Program-made: the position numbers and the translations under genes
NCBI GenBank assembly: GCA_003999685.1
Contig: CP021231.1
Span: forward strand, 1,054,001 to 1,118,000
Length of the DNA: 64,000 nt
Reading direction: 5' to 3'
Origin: Taiwanofungus camphoratus
Lineage: Eukaryota > Basidiomycota > Agaricomycetes > Polyporales > Taiwanofungaceae
Shown here: positions 23,368-34,760 of the stretch, piece after piece
How the letters are laid out: every line of letters begins with the position of its first letter
Numbering within the stretch: the stretch's first letter is position 1
Notes under the pieces: generated by a model
The model's input: the letters and a program-made list of their open reading frames with translations, nothing else
The model's database searches: none
What the model was told of the DNA's origin: nothing

Positions 23368-23674
23368 CTGGACTGTTCATAGAGATCAGGGGACGAGAGG
23401 TTGACTTCTGGCGTAGATAGCCCTAGAAGTTTGGAAGATGAAGTTTGTTTGTCTGAGGTCGAAGGAAACTGTAACTCGTGATCTACAAGGTCTTTTTCCT
23501 TGTGGTCAAAGGTGTCGAGAGTTGTGAAAAAGGTGTTAGAACTGTTGTTGAGGTTTTCGCTTGTGCTACGACTGGCAGCCTCACGCGCTTGTGGGTGAAT
23601 ACTGGAGACATCTTCGGCGAATCTGATAGTGGTGGATTCCTTGCCTGAAATCCCCTCACGGAGGGCTCCAGAAA

Positions 23675-25675
23675 TGATATGCACTATAACACTCCAACCC
23701 CTAACTGGATACGACCTAGAGAAGCTGGAAAGCTATAGGACTAGTTAGTGCGCAGGGGAGAGTCAGCAGCAAAGGGTTCCCGATCTCAAATGGGTTGAGA
23801 GACGTCTACGAAGGTCTTTGATGACCTACGATGTGTGTCGTGACTGCTCGATGTAGCTTTGATGTGCTACTATGCTGTATTGTACTAAGGGGAGGCTAAA
23901 CGAGAGGACTTAGCTGATACGCAGCCCTTCAATTACTGTAGAAGGCGGACTTGAGTTAGAGATGTTTTTGTGAACGCAACCCTTCGATGTGACTCAAAGG
24001 TGGATGTAAGACTAAGCGCAACTCTTTGAAGACGGTCGAAGATGGATGAGATGCAACCCTTTAAGAGACTGTAGAAGGTGGATTGTAGACGCAACTCTTC
24101 GAATGTAGACGAAGATGGAAAGACGCAGTGGAACGTGATAGAAGACTTATATTGAAGGTGCTCTTCTTGAGCTCTGCAGAATGGGGGAAAACTTCTGTGT
24201 CGGTCCAAGACGTTGTACATCATGTTTATACTACTTTTACTATAATGTAAGGCACATCAGGAGTGGCGTAGTATGAGTGGCATCCTAACTACTTGCATAC
24301 TATGGAGTAGCTCGTAGAGGGAGTGGCTACTATACTGACATCACTAGTAAGGCTGAGACAAAGGAACGTACATAGACTAAAACGTGGTCACAGCATTATC
24401 GAGCGCATCGAGTGGCGTGTCGAAACTGATCGAGCGATATCGAGGTGGTGTTGATAGGCGCCAGGCCCTTCTAGGCCCCACAGAGCGCCCTCACTCAACC
24501 CTAGGACCTTAGTCATACCTTCAACGCCACTCGATGCATCCGATACAGCCCGAAAAGCCACCACGGGACTCTCTGATGGCTTTGAATCACGCCACTGCCA
24601 CTCCGTTAGTTCTGGTCTGATATTCCGGTGTACTATTCCCTCTATGCACAATACGCCACACACAGTTGCCACTCAATGTCCTCGCACGTGACCGGTCTCA
24701 CCACTCTGATATCGCTTGATCTGCTACGACACGCCACTCGATGTACTCGATAATGCTACGGCCTCAGGTCTTGTCTTAGTATATTTCATGCCACTCCGTA
24801 GTCCGTAGTACGCAAGTAGTTAGGATGCCACTCGTACTATGCCACTTCCGATGCACCTTACATTATAGTACAGTAGTATAAACACAATGTATGGTGTCTG
24901 GGAACAACAGAGAAGTTCTCCTCCATCCTGCAGAGCTCAAGAAGAGCACCTTCAATACAAGTCTTCTATCGTGTTCTACTGTGTCTTTCCATCTTTGTCT
25001 ACATTCGAAGAGTTGCATCTACTATCCGCCTTCTACAGTATTTTGAAGGGTTGCATCTCATCCGTCTTCGACATCCATCGAAGGGTTGCATTCAGTCTTA
25101 CATCCACCTTCGAGCTCCATCAAAGGGTTGAGTTAGCGTCTCGTCTCTAACACAAGTCTGCCTTCTACAGCAATTGAAGGGCTGCGTATCAGCTAAGTCC
25201 ACATGTCTTGCCGCTCCCTAGTACAGCATAGTAGCACATTGAAGCTACGTCGAGCAGTCACGACACACGTCGTAGATCATCGAAGGCCTTCGTAGACATC
25301 TCTCGACCCATTTGAGACTGGGAACCCTTTGCTGCTGACTCTCCCCTCAACACTAACTAGTTCTATAGCCTTCCAGCTTCTCTAGGTCGTACCCAGTTGG
25401 GGTTGGAGTGTTATAGAACGCATCAGTGTGACTGGTCACATGCGAGGACTTTGAGTGGTGACTACGTGTGGTGCATTGTACGTAGAGAGAGCTGCACACC
25501 AGAACATCGGACTGGAATTGGTGAAGTGGCTGTGGCGTGATTTAAAGCTATCAGAGAGTCCCGTGGTGGCCTTTTGGGTGATATCAGACACATCAAGTGG
25601 TGTTGAAGCCATGACTAAGGTCCTAGGGTCGAGTGAGAGCACTCCGTGGGGCCTAGAAGGGCCTGGTGCCTATCA
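23675..25675 (-). repeat. Family A 5' LTR of the large element, interrupted
   Basis: Two pieces, 23675-24451 and 25430-25675, together about 1,023 bp, split by the solo LTR at 24452-25425. Its outer flank begins ATGG at 25676; the partner duplication was lost with the 3' end of the element. Confidence 0.85.
24452..25425 (+). mobile_element. Solo family A LTR inside a family A LTR
   Basis: 974 bp in opposite orientation to its host LTR, with perfect 4-bp duplication GTGT (24448-24451 and 25426-25429). Confidence 0.92.
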
Positions 25676-26620
25676 ATGGAGCTAGGGTGGAGACTTTAGG
25701 GGCTTAGGACTGTTTCTAAAGCTGCACCCGCAGCCCTCTCTAAGATCGGAGCTACAGGGGAACTTGTATTCCAAAGGGTGAAGTGTGCACTGAGGGGTCT
25801 CTCTCATACATGGTAAACTACCTCTGACTAAATAGGAGAGAGTGAGGTGAACTATTCTTGCGTGAAGTGATCCTTACAAGTCCAAAATGTGTACTAAAGC
25901 ACATGGGCTCTGAAGTGAACATGAGGAGAATAGGAACTAAATAGGAACTGAAACAGGGAAACTACGTATGGTAGAAAGGTGACCAAGATCATCTATGAGG
26001 GTGGGATGACTATCTGAGAGTGGCCATACACCGTGATCAACTGTTCTAGTGGGCTAAAGGTGTATGAAGTTTCTACCAGCAGGACTTGTCCAAATTGAGG
26101 TAGGAGATGTCCTAGATAAGTAGAGGATCATATGGATGCACTGTAGAAGGACCTTATGGCATAGGATCAAGACCCAGGGGGTGCGCAAGGCTTCCTAAGT
26201 CCAGCCTTCAGAACTTCAGACTGTTTTGGAGACTATCAGAGGTGCCTGCAGTCACAAGAGATTAGAGAGACTTAGCTAAGCCTTCCTAGCTAAACCCGGG
26301 ATGGATGACGTAGTAGCTGAGACCTGGACCCAATAGAACAATGTGAGAGGGCCGGCAGTGCTCAGTAGTGGACTTAGCAAGAGTTAGGGACTTTGTAGCT
26401 AGTGCTTGAAGCTTCGTAGCACCTCATGTGACTTTTCAGGGCTTCATAGGGTGTTAGAAGGGTTTAAGAGGCAAAGGAGGTGTTAGGAGCATCATAGAAA
26501 CCTATCCCACCTGTCGTAGGCTGTAGAAGAGTCATAGGATGGTCTGTGAGGGGATTAGAAAGCTTCTAAAATCGTGATTCGGAGCCCAGGAGACTACAGG
26601 ACTCATCAACATATACAGCT
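25676..26620. other. Unassigned non-coding stretch
   Basis: About 945 bp with no usable ORF, no tandem repeat and no visible match to other parts of the window. It is purine-rich and was probably an older repeat or decayed intergenic DNA. Confidence 0.4.
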
Positions 26621-27191
26621 CCACCACTCTGAGATTGCTCGATCAGCTATGACATGCCACTTGATGCATTCAATAACACTAGTATAGTATGTTTTTCTTA
26701 GTTGAGTCTGAGTATGTTTGCTTTGTCTCATCTGTTCTAGTGATGTCAGTACTATAGCCTCTTGCTTTATGAGCCACTCTGTAAGTCATAGTACACAAGT
26801 AGTTAGGATGTCACTTGTGCTACATCACTCCTGATGTGCCTTATATTATTCATACAGTAGTATAAACATGATGTACAGTCTCTCAAAATGACAAGTTACT
26901 TTTTCCCTATTCTGCAGAGCTCAAGAAGAGCCCTTCAACTAAGTCTTCTATTGCATTCTGCTGTGTCTATCCATCTTTGGTTACATTTAAAGAGTTGCAT
27001 CTATATTCCACCTTTTACAGTACTTGAAGGATTGCATTCAGTCCATCTTCAACATCTGTCAAAGGGTTGCATTTCAGCCCATTTTTGACTCCTATCAAAG
27101 AGTTGCATTCTAGTATCTCAGCCTTGCATCCATCTTTGAGTCATATTGAAGGGTTGTATATCAGCTAAATCCTCACTTCTAGTCTATACTA

Positions 27192-30029
27192 AGATATGCC
27201 TATCTCATCCTCGACTACATCACATGACCATTGTCTGTCACGCTTACAGCAATTTGGCAGAGAGAAATACGAAAAAATCTATAGGCTAAAGACACAGCTC
27301 ATAACTCAAAATTCTGCAACCATTAAACTGTGCAGAAATGAGCTATCTACAGTTTGATGCTGGCCAATTTTTTATTTAGGGCCTTGTTAGATAGTTATAA
27401 GAGCATCTTGTATGGAACTGAAGATACTTGCTTAGATAAGCAATATGACACGACAATTATCCATCGCAGCCAATTCAAGGTCATAGCTTAATGCCCAAGA
27501 GAAGTGGCAGGTCACAGACCGCTCTGAACAATCTTGGAGATAATGCACAAAAAAGACAAAAGACAAAAGATGGGATTAACAATGAAAATGTTGGTGTATC
27601 AGTAAAATGTTTTAGAATAAGTCCTCATTTCTGAGCTTGTCATAGAAAGCACCCAGGCCAAGGGTTCTTGATAGAGGTATTTTTGCAGATAATGATACCC
27701 AAACACCAGTCCAGATATATCAGAGAATGGAACAGACCTTTATGAAGATCATTCCAAGTCAACCCATCAAATCCAGCTCAGCATCTTCAGCATTATCTGG
27801 TGTGACTGTCAACTTGAGTTTCTTACAGGATTCACAGCCCATTTCTAGCCATAATCATACAGCAGACACTATTTCATCAGTGCCAATGGATAGGCAAACA
27901 GTCACGGTCTCAGCAACTGATACATTGACAAGCAACTCAAGTCTATTTCAACCACCACCAACACTTTCAGATACACAAAGTGCCTTGAATGACATTATAG
28001 CACTTCTTTGCCCACAACGAACAAGTGGTATTGGCCATCTTTCATTCAAGGGTGGAGATAAGCTACAACATCACATGGAGCAGATGAAAATGCTTCTGGG
28101 ATTCTATACTCGAGAGGGGAAGGCTACTGGATGGATTGATGCATCTTTGAGAACTGCAGATGCTTACCAGGAGGGACCAAGCAAGGCAAAAAAGCTTCGC
28201 ATGTGGACTCGCAATTTGTTACAGATCGGTATACACTCCCAGTTGGTCTAGTGGCATACTGGAATGCATCTCCACTTGATGATCATGATCTGAAGGAGGC
28301 AATATGTCAGCATCTTCAAAGTATTGGTGAATACGTACGTGCAATGGACATTGTGGAATTTGTGACACAGCCCAAGGTTCTGGTAGCTTATGGATTAAAA
28401 AAGCCTATTGCTCTTTCTACAGCACAATCATGGATGCACGCACTTGATTATCGATGGACAAAGGCACCAAGTGGACAATTTGTTGATGGCCATGAACATA
28501 AAGATGTTGTGAACTATTGCAATATGGTTTTCTTGCCTGCACTTGCAGAACTGGATTATGATGCACGTCAATGGGCCAATGGGGTTGAAATTCCAGTCTT
28601 GGATGACGCACCACGCCCTCGCAATCTACGTGTTGTCTACTGGTATTATGATAAATCAACCTTCTATGCACATGACCGACGAATGCTTTGATGGGTCCAC
28701 AAGTCTGAGAAGGCAGTACCACACACAAAAGGAGAGGGGGTCTCTATTATGGTAGCCGATTTCGTCTCCACAGAGTATGGATGGCTTCAATCACCTGATG
28801 GACAGGTGTCAGCAAGGATTCTTTTCAAAGCAGGCAAGAATAGAGACGAATATTTCACCAATGAAGAAATTCTGGAACACGCCACAAAGGCAATGGACAT
28901 TTTGCAGTGCCACTATCCACATGAGCGACACATTCTTATCTTTGACAATGCAACAACTCACCTCAAACGTGCCCCTGGTGCCCTCTCAGCATGTAATATG
29001 TCTATGAAGCCTACTGCAGAGAGAAAGCCCATGTTCGGTGTTGAAGTCCATATGACCGGAGAGGATGGCAAACCTATCTATGGTCCAAATGGCAAGATCT
29101 TGAAGCAGAAAGTCCGCATGACAGATGCCAAATTTGCAAATGGTTCACTGCAGTCATTGTACTTCCCACCAGGCCATTTATGGGAGGGCGTGTTCAAAGG
29201 CACCGCGATCATACTGGAGGAACGTGGGTTCAATGTGAGCAGCTTGCATGCACAATGCCCTGACTTCAAGTGTCTGCCACTAGCACTCAATTGCTGCTGT
29301 CGCCGGCTGCTTTATAATCAACCTGACTTTCGTGATGTAGAACCACTTCTCAAAACTCACTGTAAGGCCCACAATTTTGCCGTTCTATTTCTTCTAAAGT
29401 TTCACTGTGAACTTAATCTGGTTGAGCAGTGCTGGGGCTATGCAAAGAGAGAATATCAGACATATCCCCTGTTCTCTATGGAAGCCGATCTTGAGCACAA
29501 TGTCATAACTGTGCTAGATCATGTTTCTCTCATGTCCATTCACCGGTAAGCCTCAATTTGATTTAAGGTATTGCCACTCAAAAATTGATCATACCTGTTT
29601 TTTCTCATCAGATTCTTCACACGGACACACTGTTTCATGGATGCATATCGACATGGGCTGTCAGGTAAACAGGCTGCATGGGCAAGCAAGAAATATCGTG
29701 GTCATCAAGTACTCCCAAACAACATTCTTGATGACTTGGAGAAGGCAGGTGTTATGCCGTAGCATAATATCTAAGTCCTTTCATTTATTCCTTTGTCTCT
29801 TGGTTTATACATTATATTGAACTACTGACTACCTGCTGCCCATTCAAGCCCTTCGTATAATTCTTGTTTGCGTATGGTCTAGTATCTCGTGTTTGAACGA
29901 GCAACTGCATTAATTAAGCTTATATTCTGCACTTATCGTGTAACTAATGTCTTAACAAACACTTGTCCAGTTGTTATGCGTGATTGTCACACTGTGATGA
30001 TAGTAGTCAAAAATGAGATGGGCATATCT
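27192..30029 (+). mobile_element. Tc1/mariner-like DNA transposon
   Basis: 2,838 bp with terminal inverted repeats that start AGATATGCC[T/C]ATCTCAT and continue imperfectly for about 30 bp. It is flanked by TA on both sides (27190-27191 and 30030-30031), the target duplication typical of this superfamily. It sits within an old LTR whose flanking parts line up across it. One spliced transposase gene fills the element. The inverted repeats still match well, so mobilisation in trans would have been possible until recently. Confidence 0.88.
27491..29762 (+). pseudogene. Tc1/mariner-like (DDE) transposase, three exons, decayed
   Basis: Exons: 27491-27593, 27689-29545, 29612-29762 (introns GTGTAT...GCAG and GTAAGC...TCAG). 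The N-terminal part is Ser/Thr-rich with a helix-turn-helix-like region after 28250. The catalytic triad is visible: Asp in WYYDKSTF (28650), Asp in IFDNATTH (28944), Glu in NLVEQCWG (29424), the last two in typical IS630/Tc1-mariner context. The spacing between the second Asp and Glu is 160 residues, far above the 34-39 usual for Tc1/mariner, because of an inserted Cys-rich block (29265-29310, reading LNCCCRRLL). There is a frame change near 28210 and an in-frame TGA at 28689-28691, so the gene is not intact. It ends MP-stop at 29762. Confidence 0.85.
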
Positions 30030-30233
30030 TACCACAAGCACGTTATTCAAAGCTACATCAAGCAGTTACAATATATGTCATAGGTTGTTGAAGACCTTAA
30101 AAGATGTTTCTTAAGTAGTTTGGTCTCAGAAACCCTTTGCTGCTGACTCTCCCCTTGCACTTACACTGTTCTATAGCCTCCCAGCTTCTCTAGGTTGTAC
30201 CCAATAGGGGTTGGAGTGTTATAGATTATATCA

Positions 30234-30780
30234 CTGGACCACACAACTTTCATGGTTAGGTTCTGGCCTCAAGTAGATAAGGGGATTCCTTATACGTATA
30301 GGCTCAAGAATGGTCAATTGAGTCCACAAGTGTGTCATGCCCTAGATGATATCTTGTCTGTCAGGCTAAATGTTTTGCACAGATACAGGGATTATTTTCA
30401 ACTGTGGAAATTCTTAAACACACTCAAACTGTCACAATAATGTGCTCTGCCACAGTCCCTTGAATATGCTGAAGTGCTGTCAGGCCACATTGATTTTGTG
30501 GCCTGAGACATAGTTTGCATTGTTCTTCTTTTGATGAATTCTATTGTGGTAGAGCCCTTTGTTCTGACTAGGATAAATAAAGCACCCTGTAGTTCAAAGA
30601 AGTCCCTATCTCTGTGACTTACTTAAAAGCCTGTGAGCAATTTCTGGGCTTTTACAAGTTAAAATCAATTTATGAAAAGCTGCTTAGCTTGGCCCAGCTT
30701 CCATTATCTTATATTCAAGTCACTGTCAATATACTATAGATTGGCTTAATGGTCAAACAGCAGACATCTTGATCTATGCA
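30234..30780. other. Unassigned stretch between LTR remnant and B2
   Basis: AT-rich, with a 62-codon ORF at 30252-30440 that I do not recognise. It continues at 37842 beyond the B2 insertion. Confidence 0.4.
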
Positions 30781-30785
30781 GATTA

Positions 30786-31327
30786 TGATACAATTTCTTT
30801 CATTGCATATCTTATCGGTCGGACCTCAGATCGGTCCCATGACCTTTCGCTTCTAGGACAGGCCTCGGGTAGGCCCAGCTTTTTCGCGCAGCATCTTGAC
30901 TCATCGCTGCTTACGGTACGGGCCCCAGTTACTCATGGACGCTGACTCATATCGGGCCCCGCTGACATATTCCGTCTTACGTTTACTGATTGCTAATACG
31001 GCCCGATGACTCATATCGCCTTACTTACGCTTACTCATGCTGATCCTTAGACCACGTGCCATGGTCCGTGCGCAAAGTAGAATACGTATATAAGGCCCTG
31101 TACTTTGTAGGCCGGACCTTAAGTTCGATCTGGTTACCAAGTAGCTAGTCACCACTAGCAATCTTATACTCGTATCTTGCGACCTCTCGCTTCGTACCTG
31201 AGTACTCACTCGACTCCATCGACTTCGCCCAGGAGGACATACGCAGTGTCTATAAAGCCTCACTACTATCTCTAGTAGCCAGGTCCTCACGTTCGAGGCT
31301 TTCTGGTCTTGATACCAGCTTGTATCA
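30786..31327 (+). repeat. B2 5' LTR
   Basis: 542 bp. TATATAA about 33 bp before the self-priming motif at 31120-31131. It shares diagnostic differences with the B2 3' LTR against both B1 LTRs, as expected for the two LTRs of one insertion, but lacks the 11-bp unit of its 3' partner. Confidence 0.93.
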
Positions 31328-31329
31328 AA

Positions 31330-31341
31330 AGATCGAACTTA
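31330..31341 (+). promoter_or_regulatory. Primer-binding site, self-priming type (B2)
   Basis: AGATCGAACTTA, same sequence and same 2-nt offset from the LTR as in B1, complementary to 31120-31131. Confidence 0.8.
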
Positions 31342-32852
31342 CGCTAAGTCGCCCCTAGTCTTATCTAGTAGGGCTAACCGTTAGACACCACGTCTACCAT
31401 CGAGACAGTCGACCCCACCGCTTGGGGATTGCCGACTCAAGCAAACGACGCGCTGCTTCTGTACGATCGTCTTCATTGGACTTTCGTTGACCAGAACCTT
31501 GATCCGATCTACCCGAACTCTCCACTCGCGTGGGCAGGGACAATTTCAGATCGACGAGCACAGGAGAAATTAGCCTCCTATTTCAGACGTAACCCTCCAC
31601 CAGACGGAAGAGACCCAGCTGGTTTCTTTCCCGCGTCGATACCTTCGACACCGTTGATAGCCACCCCGACTACTCCCACATTTCCATCACTTCCTTCCAC
31701 ACCCGCAACACCTACCACCCCTACCACGATGGCTACTATCGCAACAATGACCAGGGCGGAGCTTGAAGCGCTTATAGCGCACCTTGCGGTGCAACAGCAC
31801 CAGGGGAGTTGACCCCTTAAGCTTGACATTCCTGCACCGGAGCCGTTCACCGGGCAAGGAGAAGATCTGGAGCATTTCCTCCAGCGGGTGAAGCACTACC
31901 TCACTGCCACCAACAACCAAGGGTTAAGTGATGATGCAAAGATTGCTTACATGGTCGCTCTCATGAAAGGAGGGCAGGACGCACATATCTGGCACGATAC
32001 GTTTTACGAACGGGCCGTGGGAGGGCATGCTCCCTACGCTAGCTGGGACGTATTCAAGGTGAGCTTGCGACTCGCGTTCCCCGAGCACGAAGGAGTCCAG
32101 AGGGCTCATCAGGTGCTAATGGAGTTGCCGGCCAAGCAACTAAACAAGAAGACCAGGGTCAGTACAAAGATGTACGTGGAGAGGTTCCGACTCCTGGCAG
32201 AGAAGGCCAAGTTAAAGGACGCTTTCACGAGCCTCCAAGGCCAACGCACCAAGAACGATTACCCCACGTTGAGGGCGATCTTCATCAAGGGTCTGGACCG
32301 CCAGATCTACACGACACTCACAGGCCGCACCAACACGGAGCGACCCAACTCCATGGAGAAATGGTACACCGACGTTCTTCACCTCGACACCGTCTACAGA
32401 GGGATCGACCAAACCCTCTCCGCTACCCCCGACGTTGACTACAGTGAACCCATGGAAGTGGACGCACTCGTTACCCCACGTCCCACACCGTTCACCAAGA
32501 AGTGGAAAGACAGATGCGACCTTAGCGAGAAGGAAAGGAAGTACCACATGGACAATCGTCTATGTTTCTACTGCCACAAGGGAGGACACGCGGTGCGCAG
32601 GTGTCCGAAGAAGACGGCCAAGACAGGCCAAAGGAATACCTCAAAGGAACCCGAGGTGCGATCCCCCATGGATTTCCGCTCGTACATCAAGACGCTCTCA
32701 TCAGATGAAAAGAGGGCGATGTTCGAGGAGTTAGGAACGGAGGATTTTTAAAGGGGCAGGGTGAGCCGACGCAACCACTGCCCGTATCCATTTCACTGTC
32801 CCGTGTTGTACTTGTAGTCCGGAATGACAGAGCTCTTCACATTCCGATTACT

Positions 32853-34760
32853 GTGGGACGAAAAGCCGTTGAAGCCCACGCCTTCATCGATAGTGGCGCA
32901 TCGGGAATATTCGTGCATCCACGATTTGTTAAGGAACACAAGTTACGGACTGAGGCGCTGCCACGCCCAATACCGGTGTTCAACGTGGACGGCACTGCCA
33001 ACAAGCAAGCGCTCATTAACAGACGAGCCTTGCTATTGTACAAAATCGGGAACGAGCCCCGGTTTGTCAAAGCATACGTGGCCAGTATAGGGAACGAAGA
33101 CGTCATCTTCGGACATACATGGCTCAAACTCGAGAACCCCAGTATCGACTGGAAGGGGGGTCGTGTGGAACTGAAGCATCGCATGATCCTGCAAGAGTCT
33201 CGAGAGTGGAAAAAGAGGATCATCGCGCAACGAGTAGCGCGACTGGAGCTGAAGAAACTAGCCGAACGAGAACAGGAAGAAGCCCTGGATCCCGTGCTAG
33301 ACTATGAGGTAGACTGGTCAGCACCCCCTTGTCCACAAGTAGCGGCATTCCTCGCCAAACGAGATAAACGCCTCAAGCAACAATGGCAGCCCACCATTGA
33401 GGAGGTAGAGGACGAAGGAGACTTCGAGGTGGTCAACACCATGTCTCCTGTCCTGCTGACGACAGACATGTCTAAGCAGACGGCACGCCGCGACATCCCA
33501 GTCGCATCCCTGGTAGAAGAATCGGTCAACGGTATCACACTGGATCAGGCGATGGAAACGATCGACGACGATGAACTGGTCATAGCGTTCATCGAGGGAG
33601 ATGATCGGATCACGACATACGGACGGGACTCGCACCCAGCGTATCGAGACGCCCCGCTTATGGAAAAGAAGTACCCTCTCGATGGAACTTATCGTCATCT
33701 CGAAAACGGTCTTATCTGGCAGGTCAAGCATGACATCGGTCGACTCACCACGTCTACGGAACTCGCTATCAAGGAACACGCCAAGAAAGAGGAGAAACTG
33801 GTCACGGAACTCGTCCCCGAGTACCTCCATGATCTCCTCCCAGTGTTCGACAAGGCCAAGGCAGCGAGACTTCCCCGACATTTGGAGTTCGACCACAAGA
33901 TAAATCTCAAGCCGGATTTTAAGGACTTCAAGCAGTTGACGTATCCTCTCAACCAGGATCAACGAGCGGAACTGGACAAGTTCCTCGAAGAGAATATAGA
34001 GAAGGGGTACATCCGACCGTCCAAATCGCCACTCGCAAGCCCATTCTTCTTCGTGGATAAGAAGGACGGTGGATACCGACCATGCCAGGACTACAGGGAA
34101 CTCAACGAGGGAACGATCAAGGACAGATACCCTCTTCCCCTTGTAACGGAACTCCTGGAACGCCTCAACAATGCCACGATCTTCACAAAGATGGACCTTC
34201 ATCAGGGATACAACAACCTTCGCATCAAGGAAGGTGACGAATGGAAAGTGGTGTTTGGTGTTCCAGCAGCTGGGGAAGGACCTCCCTCGTTCTATGAACC
34301 CCTGGTAATGTTCTTCGGGATGTGCAACTCACTGGCGACGTTCCAATGGATGATGAACATGGTCTTCGCAGACATGCTCAAGGAAGGATGGTTGGCAATC
34401 TATATGGACGACATCCTTATCTACTCGACAGACCCCGAGGAGCATAAGAAGCGAACACGGCGAGTTATCGAGCAACTTAGAGATACCGACCTGTATCTCA
34501 AACCAGAAAAGTGCAAATTCGACGTGCAAGAAGTCGAATTCTTAGGCATGATCATCAGACCCGGACAACTCGCCATGGACCCAGTCAAGGTAGCCGGCAT
34601 CAAGGACTGGCCGGTACCTAAGAACCTCAGGGAGGTTCGGTCGTTCATCGGATTTGGGAACTTCTACCGCCGGTTCATACATAGCTTCTCGCATCTGGCC
34701 CAACCTCTGGTCTCGCTTATGCGAAAGGATGTTAAATGGCATTGGGACGATGAACAGTAG
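32853..34760 (+). pseudogene. B2 protease-reverse transcriptase open frame
   Basis: The longest uninterrupted retroelement frame in the window (635 codons). It opens with an aspartic protease (FIDSGASGIF near 32883) and runs through a linker into an RT with the blocks FFFVDKKDGGYRPCQDYREL, KMDL and YMDD (near 34403), then the connection to RNase H. Its similarity to chromovirus Pol is clear. Part of a fossil element. Confidence 0.85.

Larger units (their letters stand above)
8925..25675 (-). mobile_element. Family A LTR retroelement, 3' truncated, with nested insertions
   Basis: Reads right to left: LTR (25675-23675, itself interrupted), N-terminal gag part (23674-23368), gag continuation (20818-19206) with a CX2CX4HX4C zinc knuckle near 19865-19820, aspartic protease (about 19094-18522), linker (18339-18094), and reverse transcriptase (10062-about 8930). 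RNase H, integrase and the 3' LTR are absent; the RT side runs straight into minisatellite near 8925. Three insertions split it: B1 at 10063-18088, element C at 20819-23367, and a solo A LTR at 24452-25425. The RT blocks look gypsy-like, but the class is not certain. It is broken in several places and looks older than everything inserted in it. Confidence 0.8.
26622..30233 (+). repeat. Old, 5'-truncated family A LTR split by a DNA transposon
   Basis: 26622-27191 and 30032-30233 align with the interior and 3' end of family A LTRs, but with far more differences than the other copies. It ends TTATAGATTATATCA at 30233. It was split by the Tc1/mariner-like element at TA. It is the oldest A copy in the window by appearance. 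Confidence 0.75.

Noticed and set aside
30252-30440. 62-codon ORF between the LTR remnant and B2
   Set aside because: Too short, no recognised motif, no splice context; left unassigned rather than called a gene.
33318-34202. 294-codon minus-strand ORF opposite B2 reverse transcriptase
   Set aside because: It is the antisense shadow of a well-supported pol frame, with no domain; the equivalent occurs opposite B1.
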